Source: Halodesulfurarchaeum formicicum (GTDB taxonomy: Archaea; Halobacteriota; Halobacteria; Halobacteriales; Halobacteriaceae). From it: DNA of 64,000 nt. Location of the stretch: the NCBI RefSeq assembly GCF_001886955.1, contig NZ_CP016804.1:1364001-1428000 (forward strand), in the 5' to 3' direction. Every line of letters begins with the position of its first letter. Position 1 is the stretch's first letter. Made by a program: the position numbers and the translations under genes. Below the pieces are notes generated by a model. The model saw only the letters and a list, made by a program, of their open reading frames with translations, did not search any database and was not told where the DNA came from. Below, in pieces: positions 60,645 to 64,000 of this stretch.

Positions 60645-60689
60645 ACCAAACCTGGGAGCGGAGCCCGATTAATCCTTCTGGCCCCGGCA

Positions 60690-61982
60690 CTACGCCTGGA
60701 AGTCCGTCAGCCCGGCCTGCCGGCCCGCGACGAGTTCTGACTTCCGGCGAAGCGCTCCCAGCGAAACCGGGAGGTGGGGGACGATCTGTCCGATGGCCGA
60801 CTCGAAGGTCTCGGCGACCCCTGGTTCGCCCGCCAGATCTGGCTTTGGCCCCTCCGCAAAGGCGTTGCGCACGCTCTCTCTGACCTGCCAGACCCCGACT
60901 GGAGCCCAGTAATCGTCCGACACTTCCCGCAGCACCAGGGCTTTGGCCTGCCGCCCGATCGATTCGAGGTGTTCGAGCACGCCCAGACGGGCGGCGTAGT
61001 ACGCCCCGGCGGTCTCCTCGACGTAGCCCGAGCGGCCCTCGTAGTTCTCGTAGGCACTCGACATGAAGATCTCGCCGGTCGGCTCCGGGTTCCAGATGCT
61101 GCCCGGCGCTTTCATCTCCACGAGTTCGAACTCCCAGGACCCGGGAGCCAGCACGATCCAGTACCGGTTGCCGATGTACTCGTTGACGAATACCTGCACC
61201 TGATCGATCGACGGCGCGTTCCGGATCGACCCGCGGAGGAACTTCGAGACGGTGTCGTCGACGGCCGTGATCGACCAGCGGGTGGGCACGAGCCGCCGGT
61301 TCTGTGACTGGCCGAGTGCCCCCACCGAGAGCACCTGGTTGATGTCGTACACGTCAAAGCCACGGCGATAGAGGTAGGTCATCGCACCCTCGGCCCGCCA
61401 GTCGTCGTCCTCCAGGGTCTTTTTGACCTGCCGAGGCACGTGTGGATTTTCACCTAACTCCGCCCGGTCGGCGGTCGCACTCGGACCGCTCGGCGCGTTG
61501 GCCTGCGGGTTGCGATACCGTTCCAGGTCGATCTCCGGGGTGTCCCGGAGCCCGATCTCGACGTCGACCGGCCGGTCGGCGATGGCGACCTCACGCTGGG
61601 TGCCGACAAAGCCGTCCCAGACGTCCTCGACGTCAACCTTGGCCGACCGCCGGGAGTTGAGCAAGCCGGTGCGGTACTGCAGGACGTTCTCGATGTCCAG
61701 CCCTCGCTGGTACCACTCGCCGCTGGTGGCAAACTCGGCGGCGGTGTCCTCCTGCCCGACCGGGGCAAGAATCCCGGTGCTCACGTTCGGGTACGACGAG
61801 CGGCCCACGAACACTGACGGGGCGGTACTTCCCACGAGCGAATCACCCTGCAGCGAGGACTGAAGACCGGTCTGGAGGTCCTCGACGTAGTCGATGATCT
61901 CGTAGGACTTCTCCTCGGCGAGGCGGCGACGGCGGGCCGACTCGTCGGGCTGGAAGCCCTCGATGTACTCGTCGAGGCGCAT
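60690..61982 (-). CDS. nreA: DNA repair protein NreA
   Basis: The 430-residue protein matches archaeal NreA: a charged N-terminus, SVFVGRSSYPNVSTGILAP, and conserved blocks (RDTPEIDLERYRNPQANAPSG, LVPTRWSITAVDDTVSKFL). The last residues QAGLTDFQA resemble a PCNA-interacting peptide (QxxLxxF). NreA is involved in repair of DNA alkylation or mitomycin damage in Haloferax with PCNA. The neighbouring topA suggests a replication/repair set. Confidence 0.92.
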   Translation of the reverse strand: MRLDEYIEGFQPDESARRRRLAEEKSYEIIDYVEDLQTGLQSSLQGDSLVGSTAPSVFVGRSSYPNVSTGILAPVGQEDTAAEFATSGEWYQRGLDIENVLQYRTGLLNSRRSAKVDVEDVWDGFVGTQREVAIADRPVDVEIGLRDTPEIDLERYRNPQANAPSGPSATADRAELGENPHVPRQVKKTLEDDDWRAEGAMTYLYRRGFDVYDINQVLSVGALGQSQNRRLVPTRWSITAVDDTVSKFLRGSIRNAPSIDQVQVFVNEYIGNRYWIVLAPGSWEFELVEMKAPGSIWNPEPTGEIFMSSAYENYEGRSGYVEETAGAYYAARLGVLEHLESIGRQAKALVLREVSDDYWAPVGVWQVRESVRNAFAEGPKPDLAGEPGVAETFESAIGQIVPHLPVSLGALRRKSELVAGRQAGLTDFQA

Positions 61983-62023
61983 TACTGGAATCCAGGGCCG
62001 GGATCGGGTTAAAACTCTCGGGG

Positions 62024-64000
62024 TCAGCCCACGCTCTGTTGCCAGTCCCGGATCCGGTCGGCCGAGACCCCATCGACCTCGCCAGCCAACTCGTCCGGGT
62101 CGGCCTTTAGCAGGGCCGGCACCGACTCGATGCCCGCCTCGACGAGCTTGTCCTTGGTCTTTTCCCCGATTCCGTCGATGGATTCGAGGTCACCGTTCTG
62201 CCGGGCGGCGTACTCCTGATAGTTACAGATCGGACAGCCGAACTCCCAGGGCTCATCGTCATCGTCGTCGTGAATGCGGAGTTTGGGCAGGTCGTGGTCC
62301 GCACAGCGCTCCTCCGTGACCTCGATCTCACCGCGGCGGGGCAGCGGGACGGCATACTCACAGTCGGGGTAGCGGGTACAGCCCACCAGTCGGGAGCCGT
62401 TTCGGAGGTGTTTGATCGCCAGTTCGCCGCCGTGTTCCTCGCCACACTCCGGACACGGGCCGATGACCGTGTCCTCGGTCGACTCGGCGTCCTCGACCTG
62501 ACAGAGCGGACAGCCGTGGACGAAGGTGTTTCGCCCGTCGAGCATCTTGACGTGGTGCAGATCGTGTCGGTCACAGGTCTCGTCCATGACCTGGGGCTCG
62601 CCACGATTCGGGAGCGGAGCGGTGAACTCACAGTCCGGATAGCCATCACAGCCCACGAAGTAGGAGCCATACCGGTTTTCGCGAATCAGGAGGTCCCGGC
62701 CACACTCCGGACACGGCCCGAGGGTTCGGTCGGCCTTCAGCGAGGACCGGAGGTGCTCACCGATCTCCGCCCGCGAAGCCCCGAGCAGGTCGAAGATTCG
62801 GTCCAGTGCGTCCCGGGAGTCCGCAGTGACGTCCTCGAGTTCCTTCTCGCCCTCGACGATGGCCGTCATCTCCGCTTCGAGCTCCTGGGTCATCTCCTCG
62901 CTGACGACCAGGTCGGCGTACTCCTCGGCGGCCTCAACGACCGCCATCGCGAGCTGGGTCGGACGCGGCGGGTCGTCCTCCAGATACCCGCGGTCGTAGA
63001 GCTTCTCGATGGTGTTGTGGCGGGTACTCTTCGTCCCGATGCCCAGCTTCTCCATGGTCTCGATGAGTCGAGACTGGCCGTACCGTCGGGGTGGCTGGGT
63101 CTCCTTCTCTTCGAGGTCCACGGCGTCGATCGACAGGGTCTGGCCCTCCTCCAGATCGGGGACGTAATTCTCCGAGGTGTCGACGTAGGGGTAGACCGCG
63201 TGATATCCCGGCTCGACCAGGCGCTTGCCGTTCGCCTTGAGCGTGCGGCCCTCGGCGACGGCCACCACGCGCAGGTGCTCCCAGACGGCCGGCTCCGCGA
63301 GCGTCGCGAAAAAGCGACGGGTCACGAGTTCGTAGACCGTCCACTCGTCCTCGGAGAGATCCCCCTGGTCGGGCACGTCCGGCGTGGGGTGAATCGGCGG
63401 GTGATCGGTCGTCTCGGACTCCCCACGGGTCGGCTCCAGGTCCTCGCCCGCAAGGAGCGAACTCGCCGCCTCGTCGAAGGGGGTCCCCTCGAAGACCGCG
63501 AGCAACTCGGCGGGCTCCAGGTCGTCCGGATAGACGGTGTTGTCCGTCCGCGGGTAGGTGATGTAGCCAGCGGTGTACAGATCCTCGGCGATGCTCATCG
63601 CCTGACCCGCGTTGAACCCCAGCGACCCGGCCGCCTTGATGAACTGCGTGGTGTCGAAGGGTGCGGGCGGGTCGTCGGTGCGCTGTCGTCGCCGGACCGA
63701 TTCCACACTCGCGGTCCCGGCCCCGGCGAGGTCCGCCTCGGCATCGGTGGCATGCGTTTCGTCCCAGATCCGCTCGGCCTCGGAGCCGTCATCGTCGTAG
63801 AAGTACTGGGCCTGGAAGGTCGTCTCGCCACCCGCGAGATCGGCGAAGAGCTCCCAGTAGGTCTCGGGATCGAAGGCCTGGATCTCCCGCTCCTTGTCGA
63901 CGACGAGTTTGAGCGTGGGCGTCTGGACCCGCCCCACGCTGATGAAGTCCTGGCCGCGCTGTCCGGCCGAAAGTGAGAGAAATCGGGTGAGTGCGGCCCC
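62024..64000 (-). CDS. topA: DNA topoisomerase I (type IA), N-terminus outside window
   Basis: The visible 658 residues carry the type IA core from SAGQRGQDFISVGRVQTPTLKL onward, the catalytic tyrosine motif YITYPRTDN, and three or more C-terminal zinc modules (CPECGRDLLIRENRYGSYFVGCDGYPDCEF, CPLC, CPECGEEHGG... CTRYPDCEY, CPIC). The last 60 residues form a helix-hairpin-helix (DGIGEKTKDKLVEAGI, DGVSADRIRDW). The N-terminal Toprim part lies beyond base 64000. It relaxes negative supercoils. Confidence 0.95.
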   Translation of the reverse strand, partial: GAALTRFLSLSAGQRGQDFISVGRVQTPTLKLVVDKEREIQAFDPETYWELFADLAGGETTFQAQYFYDDDGSEAERIWDETHATDAEADLAGAGTASVESVRRRQRTDDPPAPFDTTQFIKAAGSLGFNAGQAMSIAEDLYTAGYITYPRTDNTVYPDDLEPAELLAVFEGTPFDEAASSLLAGEDLEPTRGESETTDHPPIHPTPDVPDQGDLSEDEWTVYELVTRRFFATLAEPAVWEHLRVVAVAEGRTLKANGKRLVEPGYHAVYPYVDTSENYVPDLEEGQTLSIDAVDLEEKETQPPRRYGQSRLIETMEKLGIGTKSTRHNTIEKLYDRGYLEDDPPRPTQLAMAVVEAAEEYADLVVSEEMTQELEAEMTAIVEGEKELEDVTADSRDALDRIFDLLGASRAEIGEHLRSSLKADRTLGPCPECGRDLLIRENRYGSYFVGCDGYPDCEFTAPLPNRGEPQVMDETCDRHDLHHVKMLDGRNTFVHGCPLCQVEDAESTEDTVIGPCPECGEEHGGELAIKHLRNGSRLVGCTRYPDCEYAVPLPRRGEIEVTEERCADHDLPKLRIHDDDDDEPWEFGCPICNYQEYAARQNGDLESIDGIGEKTKDKLVEAGIESVPALLKADPDELAGEVDGVSADRIRDWQQSVG

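Overview
The window is from a halophilic archaeon (class Halobacteria). Proteins are acidic and rich in Asp/Glu, GC is high, many starts look leaderless with a TATA box about 26 bp upstream, and several families (CheF, archaellins, ArlCE, NreA, aCPSF1) are archaeal or haloarchaeal. A Tat-exported molybdopterin oxidoreductase next to a lipoprotein rhodanese suggests a sulfur- or thiosulfate-respiring lineage such as Halodesulfurarchaeum/Halanaeroarchaeum; that assignment is inference. I see no rRNA, tRNA, insertion sequence or CRISPR array, and no gene-free stretch exceeds 300 bases.

Region 1 (1-5925, all minus strand) is a respiratory island: the catalytic subunit of a Psr/Phs/DMSO-reductase-family enzyme (cut by the window start), a two-domain rhodanese lipoprotein, two paralogous Bat/DmsR-type regulators with conserved cysteines, and a TorD-like chaperone. 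The two respiratory genes share a near-identical core promoter and similar inverted repeats upstream.

Region 2 (6056-35608) is a complete motility island: arlCE-F-G-H-I-J, a MinD-type ATPase, a regulator/membrane-protein pair, cheW, a cytoplasmic chemoreceptor fused to a betaine-type binding domain, an unusual coiled-coil protein with an MBL hydrolase, a second cheW, then cheY-B-A-C-(CheC-CheC)-D-R-cheF1. Convergent to it lie cheF2, a HEAT-repeat protein, a divergent archaellin-like protein with a membrane-anchored partner, two major archaellins, and divergently a rhomboid-like protein and arlD. The receptors signal through CheW/CheA to CheY; CheB/CheR/CheC/CheD adapt the receptors; CheF couples CheY to the ArlCDE switch complex. 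The two main archaellin genes share a promoter-proximal palindrome and a 5' leader hairpin.

Region 3 (35803-64000) is mostly housekeeping: the aCPSF1 termination ribonuclease, endonuclease III, a COG1340 coiled-coil protein with a structured leader, DUF373, Dph6, a sugar nucleotidyltransferase, aroE, a cation antiporter, D-aminoacyl-tRNA deacylase, ftsZ-secE-spt5, CinA, a Get3/ArsA ATPase, glycerate kinase, endonuclease V, an AN1-rhomboid, PolX, Mut7-C, a CPBP protease, NreA, and topoisomerase I (cut by the window end). DNA repair and replication functions (nth, nfi, polX, nreA, topA) are frequent here.

The strongest novelty candidates are the soluble receptor-binding-protein fusion at 15392-17431, the duplicated archaellin promoter/leader architecture, the shared promoter and operator grammar of the respiratory genes, and several structured or ORF-bearing 5' leaders in a group known for leaderless mRNAs.
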